A stretch of DNA of 64,000 bases, from the NCBI GenBank assembly GCA_965278995.1, contig OZ257136.1, positions 4,030,001 through 4,094,000 of the forward strand, written 5' to 3'. Each line of letters starts with the position of its first letter. Within the stretch, counting starts at the first letter, position 1. The notes beneath the pieces are model-generated. The model was not told the DNA's origin and ran no database searches. It worked only from the letters and a program-made list of their open reading frames with translations. Made by a program: the position numbers and the translations under genes. The stretch comes from JADJYF01 sp965278995. Its GTDB lineage: Bacteria; Pseudomonadota; Gammaproteobacteria; Ga0077536. Positions 1-8,356 of this stretch are shown here, piece by piece.

Positions 1-401
1 CATTACAGCTGTTCTTTAACAGAGATCTGAGCCGAGCATAGCTGCAGATTACGCCTGACACCATACATAGCGATTTGGTTGGTGATTCTCAAATAGCGGC
101 CCATGAACGCGCCACCGGTAGTGGTTTCAGGATTGGCGTGACTCTGCTTCGCGCGGTATCGGACGGAGCCGCTCGCGAGGCGCGCAACGACACGGCTGAC
201 TGATCCGACGTGCGATCTCGCCTCGCCAACCGCCAAGTGAACTCGCGCGACAGGATAACTACCATACATTTCGATCAGCGGCACCAACATGCCTTTAGTA
301 TTCGCTATGGCGAGGCTCTGACAGCGCTCGAGCAAATACTGCATTGTTCTACTCATGCGCCTCAGTTCGGATCTGCGTCGCGCCTGGGATCTAGAAGCGA
401 C
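1..401 (-). repeat. Gene-less cassette, family B (partial, cut by window start)
   Basis: First of seven family B bodies (others near 9.1, 14.0, 28.8, 39.4, 42.7 and 62.4 kb). Family B shows a well-conserved central part rich in GCTCGCGAGGCGCGCAACGA-like sequence. The minus strand stays open for about 115-145 codons in six of seven copies, with similar translated residues (for example a VSRVVARLASGFVRY-like stretch), but the 9.1 kb copy is frame-disrupted, so coding is unproven. Confidence 0.8.
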
Positions 402-470
402 GCCCAACGTGCCGTTCAGCGGCGCCGGAGTGCGAAGCACGGAGGCGTCCGCTGCAACGGCTGGTTAGGC
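402..470 (-). other. attC1
   Basis: 69 bp, stem class 2, cores GCCCAAC and GTTAGGC. It belongs to the family A cassette on its right. Confidence 0.95.
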
Positions 471-587
471 CACACTTCCTGGTTTTGAAATGGAATCAGC
501 ACGGCGCTTCCCTTTAGCCACAATACCTTCTGCTCATTGGCCATAGAGGCCTCGACGCTACAGACCTATACAAACCGATGAACTATA

Positions 588-1974
588 GGCTCATCCGGTT
601 TGAGTGTGGGTAAAAATGGGTAGCTGCGCAAGCAGAAAGGCCTATTTTGACGGGGTTTTATGCCTGGTTAGGGTGAGGATAAATCTGGCATGATTTGCCG
701 ATGCCTAAAACACCTAAGCGCCGCCACTTGTCTGATGCATACACATTCCCCGGTTTTCGCGCCGGCTCAATCGTTCGTGGTTGCTTCGGCGATCCCTACA
801 TGCGGATTGTTACGCTGTTTCGACGCACAAAAAAACGTGCTGCGGAACGTGCGGGACTCTGCATCGCAGTTTTTACGACCGCACGCGGCGGCAGGTGCGC
901 GATCTGTCGAGCGGTCCGTTTCGTATTCTGCTCGACGTCGAAGTGCGTCGAGTTCAGTGCCGTCAGTGTGGTGCGGTGAAGCGCGAGCGACTGACGTTCC
1001 TGGCTGATAATCCGTTCTACACCCAACGCTTTGCGTATTACGTGGGTCGACGCTGTCGTTCGGCCACCATCAAGGATGTTGCCGAGGAGTTGCGTCTGGA
1101 CTGGGATGCAGTCAAGGCGCTGGACATGCAATACATGCGCGCTCAACTCAAACGCGCCGGCACGCCAGGCCCTCGGGCAATCGGCATCGACGAGATCTCG
1201 ATCCGCAAGGGTCACACCTATCGGATTGTGGTGAGCGATCTGATCCGTCATCGCCCGATCTGGTTCGGTGGTCAAGATCGCTCGACAGCAAGCATGGACG
1301 AATTTTATCAGTTTCTCTGGGAAAAGAAGACCAAGAAGCTCCGCCTGGCAGTGATGGACATGTGGAAAGCGTTTCATACCTCGACCCGTCATCACGCCCC
1401 GCAAGCGGCCATCCTGTTCGACAAGTTCCATGTCCTTGGTCACCTGGGCAAAGCACTCGATACCGTGCGCAAGCGCGAGTACGGCCGGCTTCAGGGCAAA
1501 TCGCGGACTTTCATCAAAGGCCAGAAATACACGTTGCTGGCCCATCCACAAAATCTCACCGGCAACGCCCGCAAGAACCTGAAACTGCTGCTCGCGGCCA
1601 ACAAGCGCCTCAACACCGCCTATCTGCTGAAAGAATCATTCGGCCAGTTGTGGGACTACACCAGCGAGGCCTGGGCCAGGAAGTTCTTCGACAACTGGCG
1701 CGCGCAGTTGAAATGGCAGCGACTGAAACCCTATGAGGACTTCGCTGACATGATCGAGCGACACTGGGATGGCATTGCTGCTTACTGCAAAGCCGAGAAC
1801 AAAGTCTCGCTCGGCTTCGTCGAGGGGCTGAACAATAAAATTCGAGTGTTGCAGCGTCGTGCTTACGGATTACGTGACGAAGAGTACCTTCGATTGAAGG
1901 TTCTCACCTGCATGCTGCCTAAGCTTTGACCGCCAAAATGGGCAAATTTCACCCACACTAAGTCCGGATGACCC
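588..1974 (+). mobile_element. ISL3-family insertion sequence
   Basis: 1387 bp element with imperfect terminal inverted repeats (left GGCTCATCCGGTTTGAGTGT; right end, reversed, GGGTCATCCGGACTTAGTGT) flanked by the 8-bp direct repeat GAACTATA (580-587 and 1975-1982). Eight-base duplications are typical of ISL3. It sits in a gene-less family A cassette body, not in an attC. Confidence 0.93.
701..1929 (+). CDS. ISL3-family transposase, probably made by a -1 frameshift
   Basis: DDE transposase of the ISL3 family. The body (frame of 781-1929) has an N-terminal Cys-rich zinc finger (CCGTC and CRQC pairs), then GIDEISIRKGHTY, AVMDMWKAF and the C-terminal GFVEGLNN segment that carry the acidic triad. 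The conserved N-terminus (MPKTPKRRHLSDAY, FGDPYMRIVTLFRR) lies in the frame starting at ATG 701. The two frames meet at a run of seven A at 829-835; a -1 slip on A-AAA-AAA joins RRTKK to TCCGTCG and gives a protein of about 409 residues. The alternatives are initiation inside the second frame (TTG at 781) or a real frameshift mutation. Family identity is firm; the frameshift mechanism is inferred. Confidence 0.88.
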
Positions 1975-2180
1975 GAACTATAAATGTAGCTCATTATTCT
2001 TATCGCCAGCCGACAAATGAACCAGTAGGTTTAGATAGATACTCGGCCGCGGCCCTACGATGGCCTTCTTCATATTACGACCACCTTTCGGCTGGCTGCG
2101 CAGCATAGCCCCGGTTTAGGCTTTCTTGATCTGCAATCGCCGAGGCTCGTTGTGCCGATAGGTTTCAAAGCTCTCGTGTG

Positions 2181-2249
2181 GCCTAACGTGCCGTTCAGCG
2201 GCGCCGGAGTGCGAAGCACGGAGGCGTCCGCTGCAACGGCTGGTTAGGC
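2181..2249 (-). other. attC2
   Basis: Class 2; cores GCCTAAC and GTTAGGC. Confidence 0.95.
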
Positions 2250-2565
2250 CACACTTCTAATTTTTGAAATGGAGCTAGCACCGCGCTTCCCTTTAGCCAC
2301 AATACCTTTTGCTCATTGGCCATAAAGGCCTCGACACTGCAGGCCTATGCGAACCGATGAAGTCTACATGTAGCCTATTATTCTTACCGCCGGCCGACAA
2401 ATGAACCGGTAGGTTTAGATAGATACTCGGCTGTTGTTTTACGATGGACTTTCCTCATCTTTCACTGACCTTTCGGCTAGCTGTGGAGCAAAGCACCGGC
2501 ATGGGCTTTCTTGCCCCGTAATCGCCGGCGCTCGTTGTGCCGATAGCTTTCAAAGCTTTCGTGGG
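2250..2565 (-). repeat. Gene-less cassette, family A
   Basis: Subtype with CTAATTTTTGAAATGGAGC at the left, like the copies at 12.0, 13.6, 15.4, 39.0 and 55.1 kb. Confidence 0.9.
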
Positions 2566-2634
2566 GCCTAACGTGCCGATGAGCGGCGTTGGAGTGCGAA
2601 GCACGGAAACGTCCGCTCGATTGGCTTGTTAGGT
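2566..2634 (-). other. attC3
   Basis: Class 1; cores GCCTAAC and GTTAGGT. This is the attC of VapBC cassette copy 1. Confidence 0.95.
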
Positions 2635-2657
2635 GGCAGCACCTGCTTTATTATTAT

Positions 2658-2683
2658 GTGTATACTCATGTAATATCCTACAC
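2658..2683 (+). promoter_or_regulatory. Putative vapBC promoter/operator
   Basis: GTGTA and TACAC half-sites 16 bp apart bracket a TATACT -10-like hexamer (2661-2666), 13 bp upstream of the vapB ATG. The divergent VapBC module at 46.7 kb has half-sites with exactly the same spacing, which supports an autoregulatory operator. Inference from sequence only. Confidence 0.55.
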
Positions 2684-2696
2684 ACGGCTCACCGCT

Positions 2697-2891
2697 ATGC
2701 GTACCAACATCGTTATCGACGACAAGCTAATTGCCGAGGCAATTAAGGTTACTGGCGCCGCCACCAAGAAGGAAGCGGTTGAGTTGGGCCTTAAGGCGCT
2801 GATTCAGCTTAAACGCCAGGAGCAAATCCGCGGCCTCCGGGGGAAGCTCAAATGGAAGGGTGATCTAGAGCGGATGCGACTCGACGCATGA
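2697..2891 (+). CDS. vapB: VapB-type antitoxin (copy 1)
   Basis: 64-residue antitoxin starting MRTNIVIDDKL, the ribbon-helix-helix/VapB type seen next to PIN toxins. The N-terminal strand-helix part would bind DNA and the basic C-terminus (LRGKLKWKGDLERMR) would occupy the toxin. The ATG at 2697 is chosen because the upstream in-frame extension is only attC sequence. Its end overlaps the vapC start by 4 nt (ATGA type), so the two are translationally coupled. The module reads opposite to the array, so its own promoter is expected to be used. Identical copy at 31.7 kb. Confidence 0.92.
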   Translation: MRTNIVIDDKLIAEAIKVTGAATKKEAVELGLKALIQLKRQEQIRGLRGKLKWKGDLERMRLDA

Positions 2892-3289
2892 TCCTTGTCG
2901 ATTCGAGCGTCTGGGTGGATTATTTCAATGGTGTCCGCTCGAGGGAGACGGACTTTCTCGATTCGACTCTCGGTATTGAGCCCGTTGCTATAGGCGACCT
3001 GATCCTAACCGAGGTACTTCAAGGCTTCCGTTCCGATCCAGACTACCAGACTGCAAAGTCACTGCTTCTCGGACTCACGTTCTTCGATCTTTTGGGCAAG
3101 GACCTAGCGGTTACAGCCGCCGACAATTATAGATCGCTCCGCCGTCGGGGTGTCACTGTCAGGAAGACGGTGGACTGCATCATCGCCACCTTCTGTATCG
3201 AGCGCAGCCTCCCACTTCTCTACACGGACCGAGACTTCGAGCCTTTCGCCAAGAGTCTCGGATTGGTATCCGCTCTCCCTGCCACCTAA
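2888..3289 (+). CDS. vapC: VapC PIN-domain toxin (copy 1)
   Basis: 133-residue PIN ribonuclease toxin. Visible motifs are the N-terminal MILVDSSVWVDYF (first catalytic Asp), E in the LTEVLQGF segment, and the C-terminal VDCIIATFC and LLYTDRDFEPFA acidic residues, giving the usual PIN set. VapC toxins cleave RNA and are neutralised by VapB. The stop codon TAA is the TAA of the neighbouring attC4 core, so the gene fits the cassette exactly although it runs against the array direction. Confidence 0.93.
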   Translation: MILVDSSVWVDYFNGVRSRETDFLDSTLGIEPVAIGDLILTEVLQGFRSDPDYQTAKSLLLGLTFFDLLGKDLAVTAADNYRSLRRRGVTVRKTVDCIIATFCIERSLPLLYTDRDFEPFAKSLGLVSALPAT

Positions 3290-3352
3290 CGTGCCGTTCA
3301 GCGGCGCTGGAGTGCGAAGCACGGAAGCGTCCGCTGCAACGGCTGGTTAGGC
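3284..3352 (-). other. attC4
   Basis: Class 2; cores ACCTAAC and GTTAGGC. Supplies the stop codon of vapC copy 1. Confidence 0.95.
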
Positions 3353-3667
3353 CACACTTCCTGGATTTGAAATGGAATCAGCACGGCGCTTCCCTTTAGC
3401 CACAATACCTTCTGCTCATTGGCCATAGAGGCCTCGACGCTACAGACCTATACAAACCGATGAACTATAAATGTAGCTCATTATTCTTATCGCCAGCCGA
3501 CAAATGAACCAGTAGGTTTAGATAGATACTCGGCGGCGGTCCTACGATGGCCTTCTTCATATTACGACCACCTTTCGGCTGGCTGCGCAGCATAGCCCCG
3601 GTTTAGGCTTTCTTGATCTGCAATCGCCGAGGCTCGTTGTGCAGATAGGTTTCAAAGCTTTCGTGTG
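3353..3667 (-). repeat. Gene-less cassette, family A
   Basis: Near-identical to the copies at 15.0, 32.4 and 32.8 kb; follows VapBC in the same order as at 32.4 kb. Confidence 0.92.
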
Positions 3668-3736
3668 GCCTAACGTGCCGTTCAGCGGCGTTGGAGTGCG
3701 AAGCACGGAAACGTCCGCTCGATTGGCTTGTTAGAA
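3668..3736 (-). other. attC5, hybrid stem
   Basis: Left arm is class 2 (GTTCAGCGG) and right arm class 1 (CTCGATTGG), so the outer stem is mispaired. Confidence 0.93.
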
Positions 3737-4158
3737 ATCGCTCTTATTTTACTGAAGTTCACTGCCAAGCCCACCGTTGCTGGAAATTGCTTTTCAAAAA
3801 GCATAGCAGGGCAATGGTGTTTTGGGACGAAGCATTATGCCGCTGCACGATGCTGGAAATGACTGCGGCCGGACCTGTAACCTTTTACTTCGCCATCGCT
3901 GGTTCGGCCCGAGCAACTCTGGGCTGTGCCTACAGGTAAATCGCCGACTCGTACCTATCCTGCTCCCTCGCGACCGAGGCGCGCTCAAAGCAGAAGATTT
4001 CATCAACGGCACCGCGCTACCAAAGCGATGCGCTGAGGTTACCGTAAGAGGACTTCGATCTAGACGGCACAAACCTGCTCGGCGTTTGTATGTCGCGAAC
4101 CTTGCTTTGCTGCGCTTCTGCAATGCGCCGTTACCGCCGGCACATTTGTCCTGGCGAT
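3737..4158 (-). repeat. Gene-less cassette, family E
   Basis: Body of about 420 bp with matched ends AGAAATCGC and GCGATTTCT. Family E copies keep a minus-strand reading frame of about 100-110 codons (here 3794-4123, starting MQKRSKARFATYKRRAG) with similar residues in the 43.6, 56.7 and 58.4 kb copies; coding status is open. Confidence 0.85.
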
Positions 4159-4227
4159 TTCTAACGTGCCGTTGAGCGGCGCCGGAGCGCGCAGCGCGGA
4201 GGCGTCCGCTCCAACGGCTGGTTCGGC
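4159..4227 (-). other. attC6
   Basis: Class 3; cores TTCTAAC and the unusual GTTCGGC. It belongs to the protease cassette, whose other end has the complementary GCCGAAC. Confidence 0.94.
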
Positions 4228-4228
4228 G

Positions 4229-5443
4229 TCATTCTTCGTTGGGCATTTCCATCATCCGGAGCGAATGGCCGTTCCTGGCGCCGCTGATTAAGCTGCGCGT
4301 GAATTGACCAATGCGCGTCGGGAATCCCTGGGCGGGCGGAGCAGAGAAATCTTTCGCCAGCAAGACCGCAGCAGAAACAAACGGGGCTGCAAACGAAGTT
4401 CCGTGAGAACCATCTACAAAAACGCCTTGGGCATCGGGGTCCTCGGGATCGTCGCCGCCAAACGCACCTGCCGAAAACAAGTCGGCATGAGGTCCTTCGG
4501 GTGCTCCAGAATACCTGGCACGATCGCCCTTTTGGTTTTCAGCGACTGCAAATATGAGGGTTTCTGTGTCTTCTGTTAGCCATCGTGAATTTGGAATTTG
4601 GCCTTTGTTGCCTGCCGCCATGACGGTCACGGTGCCAGCAGAGCTTTGGCCGCTCAGGCGAACGATCAGTGACAGGAATGTAGACAGAAATGTTGGCGCG
4701 GGAACACGCAAACGACAGTGCGGACACACAAACCAATCATTGCGCGGCGTTACACTTAGATTAACTACGTGCGGTTCGGCGCGAGCAACGATGTCACCTA
4801 GTGCGTGTGCGACCGTGAGAGCGGTGAGGGCGCCTTCGTCCGAGGGGAGACGACCGACCAAGAGATCGACCTGCGCCGGGAGTATCTGGTCTAGGACTGT
4901 TACTACCCGCGTACCGTGGCCAAGCGGGTCCGCTTGTACTGCGGCGGGCGAAAGGCGGCCAGCTGCGGTGTAATCGAAATATTCAATGTTCCGGTGCGCC
5001 ATATAATTCGGGATTAGGCCGCTATCTAGGACTGCTACGCGGTATCGCGCCCCCTCGCGAAATGCAGGGAGGGCAGAGCGCAAGATTCGGCGAATGCCTG
5101 AAGCTTCGCGCTCGGCATGCGGCGTTAAGCGCGGAATTGAATCGTGATTAGGATTGTTAGCGCTTAACGGAATTATGTGGTTTAGGTCTACTACAGCGAC
5201 CTTGCGCGCGATTGCGTTAGAAAGGCGCGCACTGATCCTACTCACCGCAAATATTTCTAGTCCGGGATCCGTCTTCAGCGTTACTGATCCAAACTGCGTT
5301 AGTTCGCTTTTCTGGCCCAGCCCATCAGGGTCCGAGACGAGCGGTTGAACTGGTCCGAGAACGCCTGGTAGACCCTCGCCCAGTTCCCGCAGTTCATTGA
5401 TTGGGCCGATAGCTACGGCTTCGCCGGGGATGAAATTACACAT
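4229..5443 (-). CDS. Subtilisin-like (S8) serine protease
   Basis: 404-residue S8 protease. The catalytic triad is visible as Asp140 in AVLDSG, His176 in GHGTRV and Ser350 in GTSFAAP, with the oxyanion Asn279 in MAAGNKG. A long N-terminal part (about 1-130) precedes the protease core. An inserted CPHC pair (Cys240, Cys243) lies between the His and Asn motifs and could bind metal. There is no signal peptide, so it probably acts in the cytoplasm. It starts 15 bp after the Trypco1 gene, with a strong AGGAGG just upstream of ATG 5443. Trypco domains are known partners of peptidases in predicted NTP-dependent or conflict-type systems, so this is likely the effector of a two-gene cassette. Target unknown. 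Confidence 0.92.
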   Translation of the reverse strand: MCNFIPGEAVAIGPINELRELGEGLPGVLGPVQPLVSDPDGLGQKSELTQFGSVTLKTDPGLEIFAVSRISARLSNAIARKVAVVDLNHIIPLSANNPNHDSIPRLTPHAEREASGIRRILRSALPAFREGARYRVAVLDSGLIPNYMAHRNIEYFDYTAAGRLSPAAVQADPLGHGTRVVTVLDQILPAQVDLLVGRLPSDEGALTALTVAHALGDIVARAEPHVVNLSVTPRNDWFVCPHCRLRVPAPTFLSTFLSLIVRLSGQSSAGTVTVMAAGNKGQIPNSRWLTEDTETLIFAVAENQKGDRARYSGAPEGPHADLFSAGAFGGDDPEDPDAQGVFVDGSHGTSFAAPFVSAAVLLAKDFSAPPAQGFPTRIGQFTRSLISGARNGHSLRMMEMPNEE

Positions 5444-5458
5444 GCGTACCTCCTGTAG

Positions 5459-5740
5459 CTACTTTTTCCAGACCAACTTCACCGACACTGTTGCCCCACC
5501 CTCCACGGACACGACGACCCACTTGCCACTTCCTTTGAGGGCCAAATCAAGCTTGAGCTCAACCTCATCAGCGGAGGCGCCAGCTTTCGCTAGACTCTCT
5601 CGAAATGGCCCTATTGCATCCGAGAGGAGTGCACCAAGCGTTTCGAAGGCGTCTTTCGCCTTTTCGGCGATGTGGTCACCTGCGTCAGAATACCCGGCCC
5701 GCCGGGATATGGCGATTTCCAAGGTTGATTCACTAGACAT
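5459..5740 (-). CDS. Trypco1 (CU044_2847-type) domain protein
   Basis: 93 residues, a single domain resembling the trypsin-co-occurring domain 1 family: an N-terminal strand, a central helical part with AFETLGALLSDAIGPFRESL, then DEVELKLDLALKG and a C-terminal strand hairpin ending VSVKLVWKK. Members of this family occur beside or fused to proteases and are proposed regulators or adaptors. It is the first gene of its cassette, with AAGGAGA before the ATG, and is followed directly by the S8 protease. Direct biochemical function is not known. Confidence 0.8.
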   Translation of the reverse strand: MSSESTLEIAISRRAGYSDAGDHIAEKAKDAFETLGALLSDAIGPFRESLAKAGASADEVELKLDLALKGSGKWVVVSVEGGATVSVKLVWKK

Positions 5741-5789
5741 TGGATTCTCCTTTTACTGCGTTTACCGCCTTGCTGTGCTTTTCAATGAC

Positions 5790-5858
5790 GCCGAACGTGC
5801 CGATGAGCGGCGCTGAAGTGCGGAGCACGAAAGCGTCCGCTCCATTGGCTGGTTAGGT
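5790..5858 (-). other. attC7
   Basis: Class 5; cores GCCGAAC and GTTAGGT. Confidence 0.95.
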
Positions 5859-6494
5859 GTCGCGCTTTTCGTCGTCTGAGACGCCAAGTAAACCTCTAAA
5901 TTCATTTTCAATTTCTCGTCTTATGGCCATTCCCTCATTCGACAATGTTTCATTGGCGGCGCTCCACGCTTCGAATACCTCATTGCTGTCCAAGGATACG
6001 CTTTCACTATCGATTACTGCCATTAACAGGCTTGTTGGTTTGTCAGCCGCGTCGGTCAACTTGTCGACATGGTTTGCGAGGCCTGCTCGAAAATAGATTC
6101 GATTAATTTCTGCGTACTCCTTTAGGCCATCAACGGCAGCCCAAAGCCGTCGCTTCGACGGTTCCGATCTCTCTTTTCCGAGAATGACCGCGTGACCCAG
6201 ATAGGTCTGGAGCGCTCTGTGAAACTCTACGATTCTAGAATACAAACCGGCTATGGCTTCGTCGCGCCGTTGATGCAGTCTCTCGTATCGAATTTGGTGG
6301 TCTTCGGTCAGGGTCTTTAGCTGAAATGAAAGTCTCTGAATCTCAGCGTCCTTTTCGCTTTTTAATTCGATCTTGAATTTCTCTATATCGCGACTTAGCA
6401 GATGAACGACGATGCTCTTCGCGAGAAATCCAAGCGCCGTGACTAGGGCGGCGGTTCCCCCAATTGAGGCGAGGATTATCTCGGCGGGGCTCAT
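5853..6494 (-). CDS. Membrane-anchored coiled-coil protein, unknown
   Basis: 213 residues. One N-terminal membrane segment (about residues 5-28, ILASIGGTAALVTALGFLA) is followed by a charged helical stretch (about 35-75, IEKFKIELKSEKDAEIQRL) likely to form a coiled coil, then a mostly helical cytoplasmic region. I recognise no family. The stop codon TAA is that of the attC7 core, and the start lies 18 bp from the next attC core, so this is a standard cassette gene. Function unknown. Confidence 0.8.
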   Translation of the reverse strand: MSPAEIILASIGGTAALVTALGFLAKSIVVHLLSRDIEKFKIELKSEKDAEIQRLSFQLKTLTEDHQIRYERLHQRRDEAIAGLYSRIVEFHRALQTYLGHAVILGKERSEPSKRRLWAAVDGLKEYAEINRIYFRAGLANHVDKLTDAADKPTSLLMAVIDSESVSLDSNEVFEAWSAANETLSNEGMAIRREIENEFRGLLGVSDDEKRDT

Positions 6495-6519
6495 ACGGTA
6501 CCTCTTAGCGACACCTAAC

Positions 6520-8297
6520 GAGGGTGTAGAAAAACTCGCTGGATGCGAGTCATCGCAGGGAACTCAGGCGTACCGCGACGATCTGTGTGATATCGATCGG
6601 ACAACACACAGGAGATGGGGTGATGGCGCGGTACTACGACGTCGACGCAGATCTGCGGTTCGTCGCCCTCGACCTCGCCGAGCAGTTGCGGCCCGGGACA
6701 TTTGAGCATGCGCTGAGTCACCTTATCGACCACGAACTCGACCTCTCGCATTTCGATGCTCGTTATCGTAACGACGAGACCGGTGCGCCGGCCTATCCGC
6801 CCACCATGCTGTTGAAGGTCGTCCTGTTCGGTTACTCGCAGGGACTCCTCGGCAGCCGACCTATCGCGCGTGCCTGTGTCCGCGACGCGACCTTCATTGC
6901 GCTGAGCGGCGACAGCCAACCGCACTTCACCACCATCGCGCATTTCGTCAGCACCCTCGGCGATGACATCGCCACCGTGTTCGGCGCCGTGCTCGCCATC
7001 TGCCAGCGGCAGGGTCTCATCGGCAGCGAATTATTCGCCATCGATGGCGTGAAACTACCGAGTAACGCATCCAAGCACAAGAGTGGTACGCGGGCGGACT
7101 TCGAGCACCAGGCAAGCAAACTCGAAACGACTGCGAAAGCGTTGCTGCTCCGCCATCAGACGGTCGACGGCGAGTGCGTCGAGACCGACGATATCCAGCG
7201 CACGGCACGCCAGCTCGAACAGCTTCAGCGCGACGCCGGCGAACTACGCGAGTGGCTGGCCGCCAATCCTGAGGACCGCCGTGGCGCCAGCGGCAATGTC
7301 GTCAAGAGTAATCGGACTGATAATGAAAGCGCGAAGATGGGCACCGAGAAGGGTGTCATCCAGGGTTACACCGGGGTCGCTGCAGTCGATGCTAAACACC
7401 AAATCATTGTGGCTGCCGAGGCCTACGGCACGGGTTCAGAGCAATCGCTTCTGATCCCGATGGTCGAGGCGACCGCGCCTTATCGCCATGACCAGACCCT
7501 CATCACGGCCGACGCCGGCTATTACAGCAAAGACAGCTTGGTCGCACTCGAGGCCATGAACGTCAACGCCCTGATTGCCGACAACCAGATGCGCAAGCGC
7601 GACGAGCGCTTCGAAGGGCAGGCCCGACATCAGACCAAACCCGACCCGCTTTACGATAAGTCCGGCAAGCCGAAGAAGCCACCCTGCTACACGCCGTCCG
7701 ACTTCGCGCATGACCCGGTAGCCGGCACCTGCATGTGCCCGGCGGGGAAGTCACTTTACCGGCATGGTTCGAACTGTCGCATCAATGGTCGAGAAGCCGT
7801 TCGCTTCCAAGGGGCAAAGCGCGATTGTGTCCCGTGTACGCACCGCGACCGTTGTCTGCGCACACCCGACAGGACGCATACCCGGCAAGTCGCGTTCTTT
7901 AATGACAAGAACCCGACACTCGCGAACCGGCTCGCCATGCGAATGCGCGAACGGATGGACAGTGACGATGGACGCAAGCAATACGGGCAGCGCTTCGCCA
8001 CAGTCGAGCCGGTATTCGGCAACCTGAGACACAACAAACGACTCAATCGATTCACGCTACGCAGCAAGCGCAAGGTTAACGGGCAATGGTTGCTGTTCAG
8101 TCTCGTGCAGAACATCGAGAAGCTGGCGCACTTGGTATACGTACATTAGCGGGAACGAGCGAGTCCATGCGCATGAACCGCTGTTAATCACCGATCGCAC
8201 GAAACGCATACAAAGTTATGGCGACACCTGCCCGAGCACGACCTGCAGATCGGCGGACCGATACCCACGCCATGAAATAGAGTTTTTCTACACCCTC
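6520..8297 (+). mobile_element. IS1182-type element in attC, copy 1
   Basis: 1778 bp, ends GAGGGTGTAGAAAAACTC as a perfect 18-bp inverted repeat. Flanked by a 3-bp AAC duplication (6517-6519, 8298-8300), which is the GTT triplet of the attC recombination core on the array strand. Copies at 17.2 and 29.8 kb have the same length, site and orientation. Copy 1 differs from the other two at several codons and in the right terminal repeat, so it is the older or separate lineage. Confidence 0.93.
6623..8149 (+). CDS. IS1182-family transposase, copy 1
   Basis: 508 residues from ATG 6623, chosen because CAGGAGATGGGGTG lies directly before it (an upstream ATG at 6587 would add 12 residues). DDE signatures: LFAIDGVKLPSNASKH, LITADAGYYSKD and the C-terminal RFATVEPVFGNLRHNKRLNR. 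A Cys-rich zinc-binding segment (CMCPAGKSLY, CVPCTHRDRCLR) precedes the last acidic motif, as in the IS1182 group. Confidence 0.93.
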   Translation: MARYYDVDADLRFVALDLAEQLRPGTFEHALSHLIDHELDLSHFDARYRNDETGAPAYPPTMLLKVVLFGYSQGLLGSRPIARACVRDATFIALSGDSQPHFTTIAHFVSTLGDDIATVFGAVLAICQRQGLIGSELFAIDGVKLPSNASKHKSGTRADFEHQASKLETTAKALLLRHQTVDGECVETDDIQRTARQLEQLQRDAGELREWLAANPEDRRGASGNVVKSNRTDNESAKMGTEKGVIQGYTGVAAVDAKHQIIVAAEAYGTGSEQSLLIPMVEATAPYRHDQTLITADAGYYSKDSLVALEAMNVNALIADNQMRKRDERFEGQARHQTKPDPLYDKSGKPKKPPCYTPSDFAHDPVAGTCMCPAGKSLYRHGSNCRINGREAVRFQGAKRDCVPCTHRDRCLRTPDRTHTRQVAFFNDKNPTLANRLAMRMRERMDSDDGRKQYGQRFATVEPVFGNLRHNKRLNRFTLRSKRKVNGQWLLFSLVQNIEKLAHLVYVH

Positions 8298-8356
8298 AAC
8301 GTGCCGATGAGCGGCGTTGGAGTGCGGAGCACGGAAACGTCCGCTCGATTGGCTGG

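Larger units (their letters stand above)
471..2180 (-). repeat. Gene-less cassette, family A, split by ISL3
   Basis: Family A body interrupted at 588-1974; removing the IS and one copy of the 8-bp duplication restores a normal body of about 315 bp. All family A bodies begin (array direction) and end with the inverted GGCCACAC/GTGTGGCC and carry the AATGTAGCTCATTATTCTT motif near the middle. Confidence 0.9.

Noticed and set aside
796..1551. Long minus-strand frame across the ISL3 transposase
   Set aside because: Shadow of the transposase; no family resemblance and no start context.
6515..8115. Minus-strand frames inside IS1182 copies (142, 95, 119 aa and others)
   Set aside because: Identical shadows in all three copies, opposite to an intact transposase of known family.
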